In this document: piece after piece, positions 7,870-15,775 of the stretch
How the letters are laid out: each line of letters starts with the position of its first letter
How positions within the stretch are numbered: position 1 is the first letter of the stretch
Virus record (IMG/VR): IMGVR_UViG_3300009609_000061
Coordinates: 1 to 24,703 of that record
Direction: 5' to 3' (one strand)
Length of the DNA: 24,703 bases
Source of the DNA: a virus
Position numbers and translations under genes: made by a program
The notes under the pieces: generated by a model
Told to the model about the DNA's origin: nothing
What the model saw: only the letters and a program-made list of their open reading frames with translations
Databases searched by the model: none

Positions 7870-8376
7870 ATGGCCCGACGACATGGCAGCACCGGCTCAA
7901 TCAAGATGGATCCCACCGGCGGCGCGACGACGGTGGCGATCGCGTCCATCAATAACTGGACGCTGGATCTGGAGCGCGACAAGGAAGACGTGACGTGCTT
8001 CGGCGACACGAACAAGGTGTACGTCTTAGGCCTGCCGAACGTCGAGGGCGACATCGGCGGCGTGTGGGATGAGCTGTCGTCGCCCGACTTCCTGCGGATC
8101 GCGATGGGCGTCGTGCCGGTGATGCTCGAGCTGATTCCGTCCACCGTCACGCCCACCCACATGTTCAAAGGCCTGGCCTATCTGTCGGCGGGGCTCGAGT
8201 GCCCGGCGGATGGCGCGGTCACCATCACCGGATCGTTTGTCGCGGCCGGGCCGTGGACGATCGAGCCGCCCGATACGCTGCTGATGGCGCGGATGGAAGC
8301 GGCGCAGCGCGATCGGGAGCAGCAGGACCGTGATCGGCTCGCGCGCGACCGCGAATCGCCGTCGCCGGCGGCGTGA
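7870..8376 (+). CDS. Major tail tube protein
   Basis: A 168-aa protein, the likely tail tube subunit. Key segments are INNWTLDLERDKEDVTCFGD followed by TNKVYVLGLPNVEGDIGGVWD, a pattern widely seen in siphovirus tail tube proteins (DxxDVTxFGDxNKxYVxGLPxxxGxxxGxWD). Later parts give the second half of the beta barrel (GLEYLSAG-like GLAYLSAGLECPADGAVTIT, and SFVAAGPWTIEP). The last 30 residues are highly charged (AAQRDREQQDRDRLARDRES), a short tail not needed for the barrel. GAGG at 7859-7862 is a fair ribosome binding site seven bases from the start. It precedes the tail chaperone and tape measure, the standard order. Confidence 0.85.
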   Translation: MARRHGSTGSIKMDPTGGATTVAIASINNWTLDLERDKEDVTCFGDTNKVYVLGLPNVEGDIGGVWDELSSPDFLRIAMGVVPVMLELIPSTVTPTHMFKGLAYLSAGLECPADGAVTITGSFVAAGPWTIEPPDTLLMARMEAAQRDREQQDRDRLARDRESPSPAA

Positions 8377-8645
8377 TGCTGGAGGCCGGGACGCTGTGCG
8401 GCGCGCGCGGGCTGGTCAAGGCCGCGTATCTGACCGCGGCCGAAGTGACCGGCTACCGGCTCGCGCGCGAGCCGCTGACCGGCGCGTGGCAGGTCACGGG
8501 GACGATCGTTACGAGCGATCCGTATCTGCTGCAACAGCCCGGCCTGCAGTTTGTGGCGCCACACAAAGGCGGCGCGTGGCGCTGGGCGATTGACACGCAC
8601 CGCGTGGCGGGCGGGACGTTGGTCGCCACGCTGAAAGGGATCTGA
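8376..8645 (+). CDS. Unknown small tail-module protein
   Basis: An 89-aa protein that I do not recognise. It is beta-rich in appearance, with an aromatic and glycine pattern (LTAAEVTGYRLAREPLTGAW, QVTGTIVTSDPYLLQQPG, FVAPHKGGAWRWAID, THRVAGGTLVATLKG). The ATG at 8376 shares its A with the tube protein stop (TGATG); a GTG at 8373 is also in frame. Its place between the tube protein and the tail chaperone suggests a small tail or tube accessory protein. There are no membrane segments or cysteine motifs. The function is not assigned. Confidence 0.6.
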   Translation: MLEAGTLCGARGLVKAAYLTAAEVTGYRLAREPLTGAWQVTGTIVTSDPYLLQQPGLQFVAPHKGGAWRWAIDTHRVAGGTLVATLKGI

Positions 8646-8649
8646 TCGC

Positions 8650-9081
8650 ATGTCCATTCGCGTCCGACGCCCGGCGACCGAACGCCTGGACCTGTCCCAG
8701 GGCGATTTCCTGATCGTCAAGCAGGATCTGACCGCCGGCGAGTATCGCGCCTTCCTGCGGGCCGCCACGCGCCCGCTGGCGCTGTCGGCGGGCACCACGC
8801 CGCAAATGGAACTCGATCCGATTGCGGCCGGCGAGGCGATGGTCCTGGCGTACCTGTTGGACTGGTCATTCCAGGATGCCGACGGGCGCCCGCTGGTGAT
8901 TGCCGACCAGCCGCCGGCGGTCGTGCGCGCGGCGCTCGATCATCTCGACAGCGGCTCGTATATGGAAGTCCAGCGCGCGATCCAGGCGCATCAGGCGGCG
9001 ACCGAGGCGGCGCGCGACGAGGAAAAAAAAACCCTCTCTGGCGGGACCGGACCCGACAAGACTTCGACGTCTGCCGCGTGA
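8650..9081 (+). CDS. Tail assembly chaperone, short form (gpG-like)
   Basis: A 143-aa helical protein located between the tail tube and the tape measure genes, the classic site of the lambda gpG / gpGT chaperones. These bind the tape measure and recruit tube subunits. The body (SQGDFLIVKQDLTAGEYRAF, EAMVLAYLLDWSFQDADGRP, VVRAALDHLDSGSYMEVQRA) is a normal G domain. The final 15 residues in this frame (LSGGTGPDKTSTSAA) are low in information, unlike the -1 frame, which remains protein-like. A run of nine A at 9023-9031 lies near the 3' end. The short form would be made when no frameshift occurs. Confidence 0.82.
   Translation: MSIRVRRPATERLDLSQGDFLIVKQDLTAGEYRAFLRAATRPLALSAGTTPQMELDPIAAGEAMVLAYLLDWSFQDADGRPLVIADQPPAVVRAALDHLDSGSYMEVQRAIQAHQAATEAARDEEKKTLSGGTGPDKTSTSAA
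9023..9031 (+). promoter_or_regulatory. A9 slippery site for -1 frameshift in the tail chaperone
   Basis: Nine adenines read in the zero frame as GAA AAA AAA ACC, so the heptamer A AAA AAA fits the X XXY YYZ rule for tandem -1 slippage. After slipping, reading continues from 9030 to a TAA at 9183-9185. A similar slip is conserved in the G/GT genes of very many siphoviruses. RNA polymerase slippage on A9 could give the same product. I see no strong hairpin just downstream. Confidence 0.8.
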
Positions 9082-9185
9082 TGGGCTGGACCTGGACGGA
9101 TCTGCAGGACGTGCCGCAAGGCGTCTATGACGAGCTGATCGCGTATCTCGTGGACGAGCAGGCGCGCACGACGCGCCGCCGGTAA
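9030..9185 (+). CDS. Tail assembly chaperone T domain, reached by -1 frameshift
   Basis: The -1 frame after the A9 run stays open for 51 codons and ends at TAA 9183-9185, four bases before the tape measure start. It reads as a real protein domain: DFDVCRVMGWTWTDLQDVPQ, then VYDELIAYLVDEQARTTRRR. That is a W-x-W-x-[ED]-[IL]-x-x-[LV]-P ... [LI]-x-x-Y motif as in other T domains, which bind the tail tube protein. Joined to the first 127 residues of the short form it gives a product of about 178 aa. An ATG at 9081 in this frame (TGATG with the short-form stop) could also give a free 34-aa protein, so separate translation is an alternative. Confidence 0.75.
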   Translation, partial: NPLWRDRTRQDFDVCRVMGWTWTDLQDVPQGVYDELIAYLVDEQARTTRRR

Positions 9186-9189
9186 CGTC

Positions 9190-10653
9190 ATGGCCCTGAC
9201 CGCTACGCTGCTGGCCGACTTCAGTTCCTTCATTGATGCGACGAAGGAAGCCGGCGCGGCGATGTCCGGCTTCCAGAAGCAGGCGGAAACCGTCGGCCCG
9301 GCCGCAGACAAATCCTTCACGCTGACGCAGGAGCAAGCGGTCAAAGCGGCCAAAGCCGTCAACCAGGTCGTGACGACGATCGTCTCGTCGGCGCAGCCGT
9401 TCATCAAGGCGTTTACGGAGGAACAGGACGCCGTGAACCGCCTGACGACGGCGCTGCAGGCGACGGGCAACGCCACGCCGGCGGTCATCAAGTCGTATCA
9501 GGACATGGCGGGGGAATTCCAGAAGACGACGCGGTTCGCCGACGAGGCCGTGGTAGACATCACGGCGACGTTGACCACGATCGGCAAGGTCGGGCCCGAG
9601 CAGATGAAGCTGGCGCTCACGGCGACCACGAATCTGGCTAGCTCACTCAAGATCGATCTGGAACAGGCGGCGCAAATCGTGGCGAAGTCCCTCTCGAATC
9701 TGGCCAACGAGAAGGGCCCGGTGAGGAAACTGCAGGATGTGCTGAAGGAGGCGTACAAGCCCGGCATGAGTGCCGCGGAGATGTTGCAGGCCATCAACAC
9801 CAAGACCGGCAACGCCGCGCAGAACGACTTGAAGACCTACAACGGGCAAGTCGAGAACATGGCGAACCAGATGGGCGAGCTGGACGAGACGATCGGGAAG
9901 CTCGTGACCGAGCGGATGGCGCCGCTGATGCAGACGTTCCAGGAGTTACCCGACTGGATGCAGACCGTGATTGCCGCGGTGGTGAAGCTGGGCGGTGTGA
10001 TCGCGAGTCTGGCCGGCCCGCTGTCCGCGGTCGTGACGGTGATTGGCGCGACGGGACTGGGCGCGGCGCTGGGCGCGTCCACCGTCGTGCTCACGGCCTT
10101 CGGCGTGGCGATTGTCGGGACGGTGGGGCTGGCGATCCTCTACTGGAATAAAGCGGGCGATCAGGCGAAGCAGCTCTACGTCATCATCCGGGATTCCTTC
10201 GGCAAGATTCCCGCGCTGGCGCAACAGGTCTACGAAGGGATCAAGCTGTGGATCGTCGATCGGTTTACGACGCTGCTGGGGAGCGTCCGACTGATTGGTG
10301 AGCAACTGGTCGCGATCTTCCGCTGGATGTGGGCGCAGATCGTGGGCGGCTCGATCGTGCCCGACCTGATCACCGGCATCGCGAAAGAATTCGGCCAGCT
10401 CGATCGCGTGATGGTGGACCCGGCGCGCAAGGCGGCCGCGCACGCCTCCCAAGCGTTCGCCGGTATCGGCGCGGGCACCGCCGGCGGGTTCGGTGGCCTC
10501 GTGCCGAGTGGCGCGGGCGGGACGGCCATCACGATCAATATGACCGGGATGCTCGGCACGAACGACCCGCAGACGCGGCAGGCCATCACGCAAGTGGTCG
10601 GGGACGCGCTGGCGCACTCCATGCGCGGCCAGCGGCTGCTCTCGAGCGCGTAG
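9190..10653 (+). CDS. Tape measure protein (short)
   Basis: A 487-aa protein that sets tail length and is ejected with the DNA. The N-terminal half is mostly helical, rich in Ala, Gln and Lys (FSSFIDATKEAGAAMSGFQK, TLTQEQAVKAAKAVNQVVTT, FADEAVVDITATLTTIGKVG). The middle (about residues 255-320) has hydrophobic stretches (VVKLGGVIASLAGPLSAVVT, VVLTAFGVAIVGTVGLAILY) that may enter the host membrane. Near residue 390 is GGSIVPDLITGIAKEFGQLD, a common tape measure C-terminal motif. At about 1.5 Angstrom per residue, a rule known for other phages, the tail would be near 70 nm. It starts five bases after the chaperone T-frame stop. Confidence 0.88.
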   Translation: MALTATLLADFSSFIDATKEAGAAMSGFQKQAETVGPAADKSFTLTQEQAVKAAKAVNQVVTTIVSSAQPFIKAFTEEQDAVNRLTTALQATGNATPAVIKSYQDMAGEFQKTTRFADEAVVDITATLTTIGKVGPEQMKLALTATTNLASSLKIDLEQAAQIVAKSLSNLANEKGPVRKLQDVLKEAYKPGMSAAEMLQAINTKTGNAAQNDLKTYNGQVENMANQMGELDETIGKLVTERMAPLMQTFQELPDWMQTVIAAVVKLGGVIASLAGPLSAVVTVIGATGLGAALGASTVVLTAFGVAIVGTVGLAILYWNKAGDQAKQLYVIIRDSFGKIPALAQQVYEGIKLWIVDRFTTLLGSVRLIGEQLVAIFRWMWAQIVGGSIVPDLITGIAKEFGQLDRVMVDPARKAAAHASQAFAGIGAGTAGGFGGLVPSGAGGTAITINMTGMLGTNDPQTRQAITQVVGDALAHSMRGQRLLSSA

Positions 10654-13620
10654 ATGGCCGCGGCGCCGATCCACGTCGTGATCGACGGCATGCTGGCGTC
10701 CGCGCTGACGCGGATCGCCGATCTCGTGATCACCGACGTGCTCAACGAGGAGCCGAACACCGCCACGCTCACGGTGAACCAGACCCCGCACGCGCCCGAC
10801 ACGGCGCCGTTCTATCCGCCGGCCTTCGATGCCGCGGCCTTCGTCACGACGGCCACGCCCACACTGTACCCGTCGATCCGCCGCGGGCAACCGATCGAAA
10901 TCTACCGCGGGACGCTGGCGCCGGATGCGCGGCTGTTCGCCGGCGAAATTGTGGTCGTGCAGCAGTTTTACGACGGCGACCGGCCCGCGCTCGTGGGCTA
11001 TCACCTGTCCTGCACCGACTACACGCGCGCGCTGAACCGCCGCAAGGTCCTGAAGAGTTATGGCACGCAGTCGGCCACCGCGATCGTGCTCGACCTGATG
11101 GCCAGTCGGGCGGCCGACGGGTTCACGACGCAATTCGTCGCACCCAATCTGCCCGCCGTCGCGATTGATTTCACCTTCGAGGAGATGAACCGCGCACTGA
11201 CGCGGCTCGCGAATCGCATCGGCGGCTATTGGTACGTGGATTACACCAGGGCGCTGCATTTTTTCCTGGAGGAACCCGGCGACGTGCCGGCGCCGCTCGT
11301 GCCCGGCGAACGCTTCGATGATCTGCGGGTCGAAACCGACTTGTCACAGGTGCGGACGCGCGTACTGGTGGAAGGGATGGGATCAGCCGTCAGCACGGTC
11401 GTGGGGCCCGGCGAAACGGTGATCCCCGTGCGGACGGCGGTCATGTTTCCGACGACGGGCGGGCAGGCGGTGATCGGGCAGCAGCGGCTGACGTATACCG
11501 GCGTGATCGTCGGCGGGACCGGATCGCTGGTCGGGCCGGGCGCGGCGCCGACGGTGGCGCCGGTGGCCGCGGCGCAGTCGGGCGTGGGGATCGAGGCCGG
11601 GACGCATGCCTACGCCATCACCTGGCAGACCGCGGCCGGGGAATCGCTGCCGTCGCCCGCGGGCACGGTCACGCTGGGCGCCGTGGACCCGCCCGGCGCG
11701 CTGACGCCGGGCACGCCGACGGCGGGCACCGGGCCCGATCCCGGCGTGCATACCTACGCGGTCACGTTCGTGACGAGCAGCGGGGAAACGACGCCGGGCG
11801 GCTCGGCGGCGGTGACCACACAGCCGCCGCCGACGCTGGCGCCGCTGGGGCCGACCGCGGCCACGCTGGCGCAGGCCGCCGGCGGGCTGGCCAATGGCGT
11901 GGCCTATCAGTATCAGACGACGATCGTCACGGCCGACGGCGAATCCCTGCCCGGCCCGGCGGGCGCGGCCATCACGTCGCAGGTCCCGGCGGCGCCGGCC
12001 GCGTTTCTAGACGACGGCGCGCACGGGCCGTACCACACCACTGGCGGCGGCATGACCCCGCTCGCCGAATATCAATACTGGCTCTCGTACGTCGTCGGCA
12101 GCACCTTTGAATCGGCGGTGACCGGGCCGTGGCACACGATCACCGGACCCGGCCAGGGCACTTATCACTGGCCGGAGGGATTTCGCCGGCCCTCCGACGC
12201 GCGGGTCACGGGCCGGCGGCTGTACCGCAGCACGGCGAACGGATCCACGCCGCGGCTGCTGACGACGTTCCCGCACAACAATCCGACCCCGTACACCGAC
12301 GCGACGGCGGATGGCGCCCTCGGTGCCGCGCGCGCGGGCACCGGCCCGATCGGCACGGCGCCCGGCAATCAGGCCGTGGTGTCGTTGCCCACGACCAGCG
12401 ACCCGCGCGCGGACGAGCGGCGGCTCTATCGCTCGGATGCCGGCGCCGCGTTCCGGCGCCTGGCCACGATTCCCAACTTGTCGGCGACCGAATATCTCGA
12501 CAGCGTGGCCAGCGTGGCCAGCAACCCGTTGGCGCCGACCGTGGACACGAGCGGCGGGCCGCCGCTGTGTGTCGTGCCGCTCTCCGGTATCCCCACCGGG
12601 CCGGCGGCGGTGACGGCGCGCAAGGTGTATCGCTCGCCGGCGAATACGACCGCGCTGCAGCTACTGACGACGATCGCCAATAACACCGCGACGACGCACA
12701 CCGACACGACGCCGGACGCGAGCTTAGGCGCGGCGCCGCCGCTGAGTAACGGCGCCGTGACGCAGCAAGTCGCCCTGAGCGTGATTGCCACGGGCGGCGC
12801 CGCCGTGACGGCGCGCAAGGTGTATCGCTCGCCGGCGAATACGACCGCGTTGCAGCTGCTGACGACGATCGCCAATAACACCGCGACGACGCACACCGAC
12901 ACGGCCAGCGATGCCACGCTGGGCGCGGCGCCGCCGGCGGCCGATACCTCCGGCTTGCAGCAGCCGCAGGGCCAGGTGAACGCCGGCGCGACGGTGATGC
13001 CCGTGGCCGGGACGGCGCCCTTTGCCGCGACGGGCGGCTATGCCGTCGTGGGGAACGGCGAACAGGTCGTGCGCTACACGGGCATCACCGCGGGCAGCCT
13101 CACGGGGATTCCGCCCAGCGGGCCGGGCGCGTTGCGGGCCACCGTCGCCTACAACGCGAGCATCACCGTGTCCCCGGCGCTGACGGGCGTCAGCGGCATC
13201 GCGCGGGCGCTGATCGACGGGGAGGAACTCTACCTGCTGGTCGTGCGCGACGACGTGGCGGCGCAAACGGCGCTGGCGGCCATCGAAGGCGGGGACGGCG
13301 TCATTGAGCACTTCGTGCAGGACCGGCGGCTGTCGGCGGCGGGCGCGACGGTGACCGCGGATGCCGAGCTCGCGCTCTTCGCCACGCCCGAAATCCGCGT
13401 GACCTACACCACGCGCGATCCGCTGACGCGCACCGGAAAGCTGATCGCGATCAACCTGCCGGCGCCGACGAACCTGACCGGCGAATTCCTCATTCAGCGC
13501 GTGCAGCTCTCCCGGTTCCACGTGCCACAACTGGCGCCGCTGCGGACGGTGCAGGCCTCAAGCACGCGGTTTAGCTTTGACGACGTGCTGCGCCGGCTGC
13601 AATTCGAGGTGACCGCATGA
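10654..13620 (+). CDS. Large tail hub / tip protein with a repeat-rich insert
   Basis: A 988-aa tail-tip protein following the tape measure. The N-terminal ~265 residues look like a hub domain (HVVIDGMLASALTRIADLVI, YPSIRRGQPIEIYRG, FTFEEMNRALTRLANRIGGY, TDLSQVRTRVLVEGMGSAV). About residues 290-770 form an insert of FN3/Ig-like repeats: four modules with an HxYxxTxxTxxGESxPxP pattern and four with RxxYRSxxxxxxxxLLTTIxxNxTTxxTD. The C-terminal ~170 residues return to a tail-protein domain (LIDGEELYLLVVRDDVAAQT, TREPL-like VTYTTRDPLTRTGKLIAINL, FLIQRVQLSRFHVPQ). The two flanks of the insert carry similar TTGGxAVIGxxxLxYTG motifs. It likely forms the tail tip, with the repeats reaching out toward the cell. 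It starts directly after the previous stop. Confidence 0.82.
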   Translation: MAAAPIHVVIDGMLASALTRIADLVITDVLNEEPNTATLTVNQTPHAPDTAPFYPPAFDAAAFVTTATPTLYPSIRRGQPIEIYRGTLAPDARLFAGEIVVVQQFYDGDRPALVGYHLSCTDYTRALNRRKVLKSYGTQSATAIVLDLMASRAADGFTTQFVAPNLPAVAIDFTFEEMNRALTRLANRIGGYWYVDYTRALHFFLEEPGDVPAPLVPGERFDDLRVETDLSQVRTRVLVEGMGSAVSTVVGPGETVIPVRTAVMFPTTGGQAVIGQQRLTYTGVIVGGTGSLVGPGAAPTVAPVAAAQSGVGIEAGTHAYAITWQTAAGESLPSPAGTVTLGAVDPPGALTPGTPTAGTGPDPGVHTYAVTFVTSSGETTPGGSAAVTTQPPPTLAPLGPTAATLAQAAGGLANGVAYQYQTTIVTADGESLPGPAGAAITSQVPAAPAAFLDDGAHGPYHTTGGGMTPLAEYQYWLSYVVGSTFESAVTGPWHTITGPGQGTYHWPEGFRRPSDARVTGRRLYRSTANGSTPRLLTTFPHNNPTPYTDATADGALGAARAGTGPIGTAPGNQAVVSLPTTSDPRADERRLYRSDAGAAFRRLATIPNLSATEYLDSVASVASNPLAPTVDTSGGPPLCVVPLSGIPTGPAAVTARKVYRSPANTTALQLLTTIANNTATTHTDTTPDASLGAAPPLSNGAVTQQVALSVIATGGAAVTARKVYRSPANTTALQLLTTIANNTATTHTDTASDATLGAAPPAADTSGLQQPQGQVNAGATVMPVAGTAPFAATGGYAVVGNGEQVVRYTGITAGSLTGIPPSGPGALRATVAYNASITVSPALTGVSGIARALIDGEELYLLVVRDDVAAQTALAAIEGGDGVIEHFVQDRRLSAAGATVTADAELALFATPEIRVTYTTRDPLTRTGKLIAINLPAPTNLTGEFLIQRVQLSRFHVPQLAPLRTVQASSTRFSFDDVLRRLQFEVTA
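12610..12708 (+). repeat. Direct repeat copy 1 within the tail hub gene
   Basis: A 99-base unit repeated at 12805-12903 with only two differences (at the third and first bases near CTGCAGCTACTG). The centre-to-centre distance is 195 bases, exactly 65 codons, so the frame is kept. It encodes the TARKVYRSPANTTALQLLTT module and the residues after it. Confidence 0.95.
12805..12903 (+). repeat. Direct repeat copy 2 within the tail hub gene
   Basis: The second copy of the 99-base unit at 12610-12708. The near identity at synonymous positions, compared with the diverged neighbouring modules, points to a recent duplication or gene conversion. Equal recombination between the copies would remove or add one 65-residue module. 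Confidence 0.95.
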
Positions 13621-14180
13621 GTAACGTACTCGGGCATCGGTTTGTGAGTCCAAAGCTGGATGGCGCGGACGCCACGCAGGTGCAACCGTCGGCCTGGAAC
13701 GATGGCCACCGCTTTAGCGGCGGCGCCGCCGGCGACGTGCTGACGCGCGATCCGACGGATGCGACGTTCGGCGCGACGTGGACCACGCCGGTCGGCTGGG
13801 TGCCCTATACGCCGCTGTGGTACCTGGGGGGCGTGGTGACGGCGCCGGGGACGCATACGATCAGCGCGAGCTATCACCGCCGGGGCAATGCGATCTGGTT
13901 CCAGGTGCTGTTTTCTGTCGGCGCGGGTGCGCTGCCGGCGGGATCGTGGGCGTTCGGCTTCCCCGCCCCGAGTACCGGCCTGATCAGCGCGGGCGCCGGG
14001 ATGTTGTATGCCGCGGGGATTGCCTTTGTCCCGTTGTATCAGTTGACGTTCGGCGTCAATGATCGCGCCGGGCTGTTCTATTCGGCCAGCGGCACCCTGA
14101 CGGAGATGACGGGCACCGCGCCGCATGCGCTGGTGGCCGGGGCGGCGGTGGATATCCGCGGCTATTACCAAGCCGCCTGA
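13617..14180 (+). CDS. Tail fibre or tip-attached protein
   Basis: A 187-aa protein starting in an ATGA overlap with the hub gene. The N-terminus has a phage fibre pattern (QPSAWNDGHRFSGGAAGDVL, then TRDPTDATFGATWTTPVGW): a W-N-x-x-H anchor followed by the 'D-P-T-D-A-T-[FY]-G' spacer seen before fibre heads. The rest is a beta-rich head with many aromatic residues (YTPLWYLGGVVTAPGTHTIS, GNAIWFQVLFSVGAGALPAG, LYQLTFGVNDRAGLFYSASG). It could bind the cell surface. No enzymatic motif is seen. Confidence 0.7.
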   Translation: MSNVLGHRFVSPKLDGADATQVQPSAWNDGHRFSGGAAGDVLTRDPTDATFGATWTTPVGWVPYTPLWYLGGVVTAPGTHTISASYHRRGNAIWFQVLFSVGAGALPAGSWAFGFPAPSTGLISAGAGMLYAAGIAFVPLYQLTFGVNDRAGLFYSASGTLTEMTGTAPHALVAGAAVDIRGYYQAA

Positions 14181-14192
14181 CCGGAGGACGCG

Positions 14193-14330
14193 ATGGCGCT
14201 GACGCTGCGGCTCGTGCTGATTGTGATCGCGGTTGTGTGCTTTGCGCTGGCGGCGGCCGGCGTGGCGAGCCGCGTGAACCTGCAGGCGCTAGGGCTGGCG
14301 CTGTGGGCCACGGCGACCCTGCTGCCGTAG
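14193..14330 (+). CDS. Small membrane protein, 45 aa
   Basis: A short gene with a clear CCGGAGGA ribosome binding site (14181-14188) and an ATG at 14193. The product has one long hydrophobic segment (LRLVLIVIAVVCFALAAAGV), a short polar turn with Asn, and a second hydrophobic end (LQALGLALWATATLLP), so two membrane spans are possible. Similar 40-50 aa proteins sit among tail genes of many siphoviruses; their role is not settled. It might be holin-like, but no lysis enzyme is next to it. Confidence 0.75.
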   Translation: MALTLRLVLIVIAVVCFALAAAGVASRVNLQALGLALWATATLLP

Positions 14331-14341
14331 GGGAGGAACCG

Positions 14342-14677
14342 ATGGCGTTACCTTCGCTGGTGAATCTGACGGCCTACGCGGGCGATACCTGGACGCAGCA
14401 GTTCCGGCTGAAGCTCGGGGACACGCCGGTAGACCTGACCGGCGCGACGGTGCGGTCGTGGGCGCAGCAGCTGCAGGGCGCCGTCGTGGAGCTGGCCGTG
14501 ACGGTGCCGACGCCCGCCGACGGCCTGTTCTATCTCGGCATCGGGCCGGATGGCCTGCCCAGCGGCAGCTACACCTACGACGTAGAAGTGACGCAGGCGG
14601 GGATCGTGACCACGTGGATTCGCGGCTCGTTGGTCGTGACCGCGGACATTACGCAGCCCGCGGAGGTAACGCCATGA
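14342..14677 (+). CDS. Baseplate-type beta-sandwich protein (BppU N-terminal-like)
   Basis: A 111-aa protein with the pattern [34 protein letters not shown], then [12 protein letters not shown] and [13 protein letters not shown]. This set of strands (GDTWxxxFRLxxxxxPVDLTGAxVRxxxR ... LPxGxYxYDxEV) is common in small baseplate or tail-tip proteins that hold receptor-binding fibres, similar to the BppU N-terminal domain. A GGGGAGGA ribosome binding site lies at 14330-14337, overlapping the previous stop. It ends in an ATGA overlap with the collagen-like fibre, its probable partner. Confidence 0.72.
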   Translation: MALPSLVNLTAYAGDTWTQQFRLKLGDTPVDLTGATVRSWAQQLQGAVVELAVTVPTPADGLFYLGIGPDGLPSGSYTYDVEVTQAGIVTTWIRGSLVVTADITQPAEVTP

Positions 14678-15357
14678 GCGACACGGTGATCGAAGTCATC
14701 ACGGATCCGCCGCCGGTCATCGAAGTGATCGAGGGCGCGGCCGGCGCGCCGGGGCCGCAGGGTCCCACGGGGCCCGCCGGGCCGCCGGGTGCCGACGGGG
14801 CGGCCGGGCCGCCCGGCCCACAGGGGACCGCTGGAGCCGACGGCCCGCCTGGTGCCGCGGGCGCCGATGGGGCCGCGGGCGCGCAAGGGCCGCAAGGCGT
14901 GCCGGGCGATCCGGCCAGCGTGCCGCAGGCGGCGCTGGGCCAGGTGCTCATCTCGCAAGGCGCGGGCGTGGCGTCGGTGATGAGTGCGAACCCGGCGCTC
15001 TCGGGCAGTCTCGCGGTGGGGACGAACCCCGCGCAGAGTGGCGCCGTGCGGCTGGCGAACAATCAGCTGATCACGGCGCGCAATGCGGCGAACACCGCCG
15101 ATGTCCCGCTGCTGAAGGCCACGGCGGGCGACGAAGTGGCCATCGCGCCCGATCATTGGTTGAATGCGCCGTATCTCAAGTGTTCCTACATGCTGGACAT
15201 TACCGGCGGATTCCAGCTCACCGAGAATCCCCCCCCTGGCCGGCCGGGGGGGAACATGGCCAACCTCTGGTTGCAAGACAACGGCGCGGGCAAGTCGCAA
15301 CTCATGATCCAGTTCGGGACCAGCGGGGCGATCGTCCTGATCGCCACCGAGCCCTAG
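14674..15357 (+). CDS. Collagen-like tail fibre
   Basis: A 227-aa protein. Residues 1-20 ([20 protein letters not shown]) carry a doubled VIEVI motif, as found at the start of many phage collagen-like fibres. Residues 21-80 are about 20 uninterrupted Gly-X-Y triplets, which would make a trimeric stalk. The C-terminal ~145 residues are a beta-rich head with the fibre patterns [16 protein letters not shown] and [20 protein letters not shown]. An internal C8/G7 inverted repeat lies at 15229-15252. It begins in an ATGA overlap with the baseplate-type protein and is the last gene of the tail block, where receptor-binding fibres are often found. Confidence 0.85.
   Translation: MSDTVIEVITDPPPVIEVIEGAAGAPGPQGPTGPAGPPGADGAAGPPGPQGTAGADGPPGAAGADGAAGAQGPQGVPGDPASVPQAALGQVLISQGAGVASVMSANPALSGSLAVGTNPAQSGAVRLANNQLITARNAANTADVPLLKATAGDEVAIAPDHWLNAPYLKCSYMLDITGGFQLTENPPPGRPGGNMANLWLQDNGAGKSQLMIQFGTSGAIVLIATEP
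15229..15252 (+). repeat. C8/G7 homopolymer inverted repeat in the fibre gene
   Basis: A run of eight C (15229-15236) faces a run of seven G (15246-15252) across TGGCCGGCC, giving a seven-base GC stem around the palindrome GGCCGGCC (15238-15245). It lies inside the fibre head coding region (residues [10 protein letters not shown]). It can form a strong hairpin, and both tracts are prone to length change. Confidence 0.8.
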
Positions 15358-15620
15358 CTCGGCCGCGTCAGTGGCGCTAGGCGCGTTTGGCGTGGCGACT
15401 GGCAGCTAACGCCGCGGGCCGTAGGACCGTTGACAGTCGTCACATCCATTAGCGGCGCAGGCGGGGCTGTCGGTGCAGCGGGGGATCTGGCGCGGGCGGC
15501 CGCCTTTGGCGCCGTTGGCGCGGCTGGCGGCGGCTTTGGCGTCGGTGCGGGAGCGACTGGCCCAGCGCACACTCTTCGCGGGAAGCTAAGCTCGGCCGCA
15601 TGGCTGGCGCCAGGGACGCG

Positions 15621-15660
15621 CCGTGTCCATTCCGTGAAGGCAACTACGGAACGGACACGG
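15621..15660. repeat. 15-bp inverted repeat with a 10-base loop
   Basis: The left arm CCGTGTCCATTCCGT (15621-15635) and the right arm ACGGAACGGACACGG (15646-15660) pair at 14 of 15 positions around the loop GAAGGCAACT. As RNA it would be a strong hairpin. No T-run follows on the + strand, so a standard intrinsic terminator is not clear. As DNA it could be an operator or a recombinase/replication protein site. Confidence 0.85.
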
Positions 15661-15740
15661 ATTGCCGTAGGGGCGCCCGCTGGGGCCGTCGGCGGGGCCG
15701 TTCCAGGCCGCGTGCCATCCTGCAGCGGCGCCGCGTCTGA

Positions 15741-15775
15741 TAACGGCGCTTCCGTTAACTCCACGGTCCACCGTG
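15741..15775. repeat. Two adjacent short hairpins
   Basis: TAACGG (15741-15746) pairs with CCGTTA (15752-15757) across CGCTT. Five bases on, CACGG (15762-15766) pairs with CCGTG (15771-15775) across TCCA. Both lie upstream of the promoter at 15825. They are short and could be chance, but they cluster with the larger hairpin. Confidence 0.55.

Noticed and set aside
9946-11259. 437-aa open frame on the minus strand over the tape measure and hub genes
   Set aside because: Shadow of clear + strand genes; composition is Arg/His-rich and no family is recognisable.
12426-12917. 163-aa minus-strand frame with an internal repeat
   Set aside because: The repeat is only the reflection of the direct repeats in the tail hub gene.
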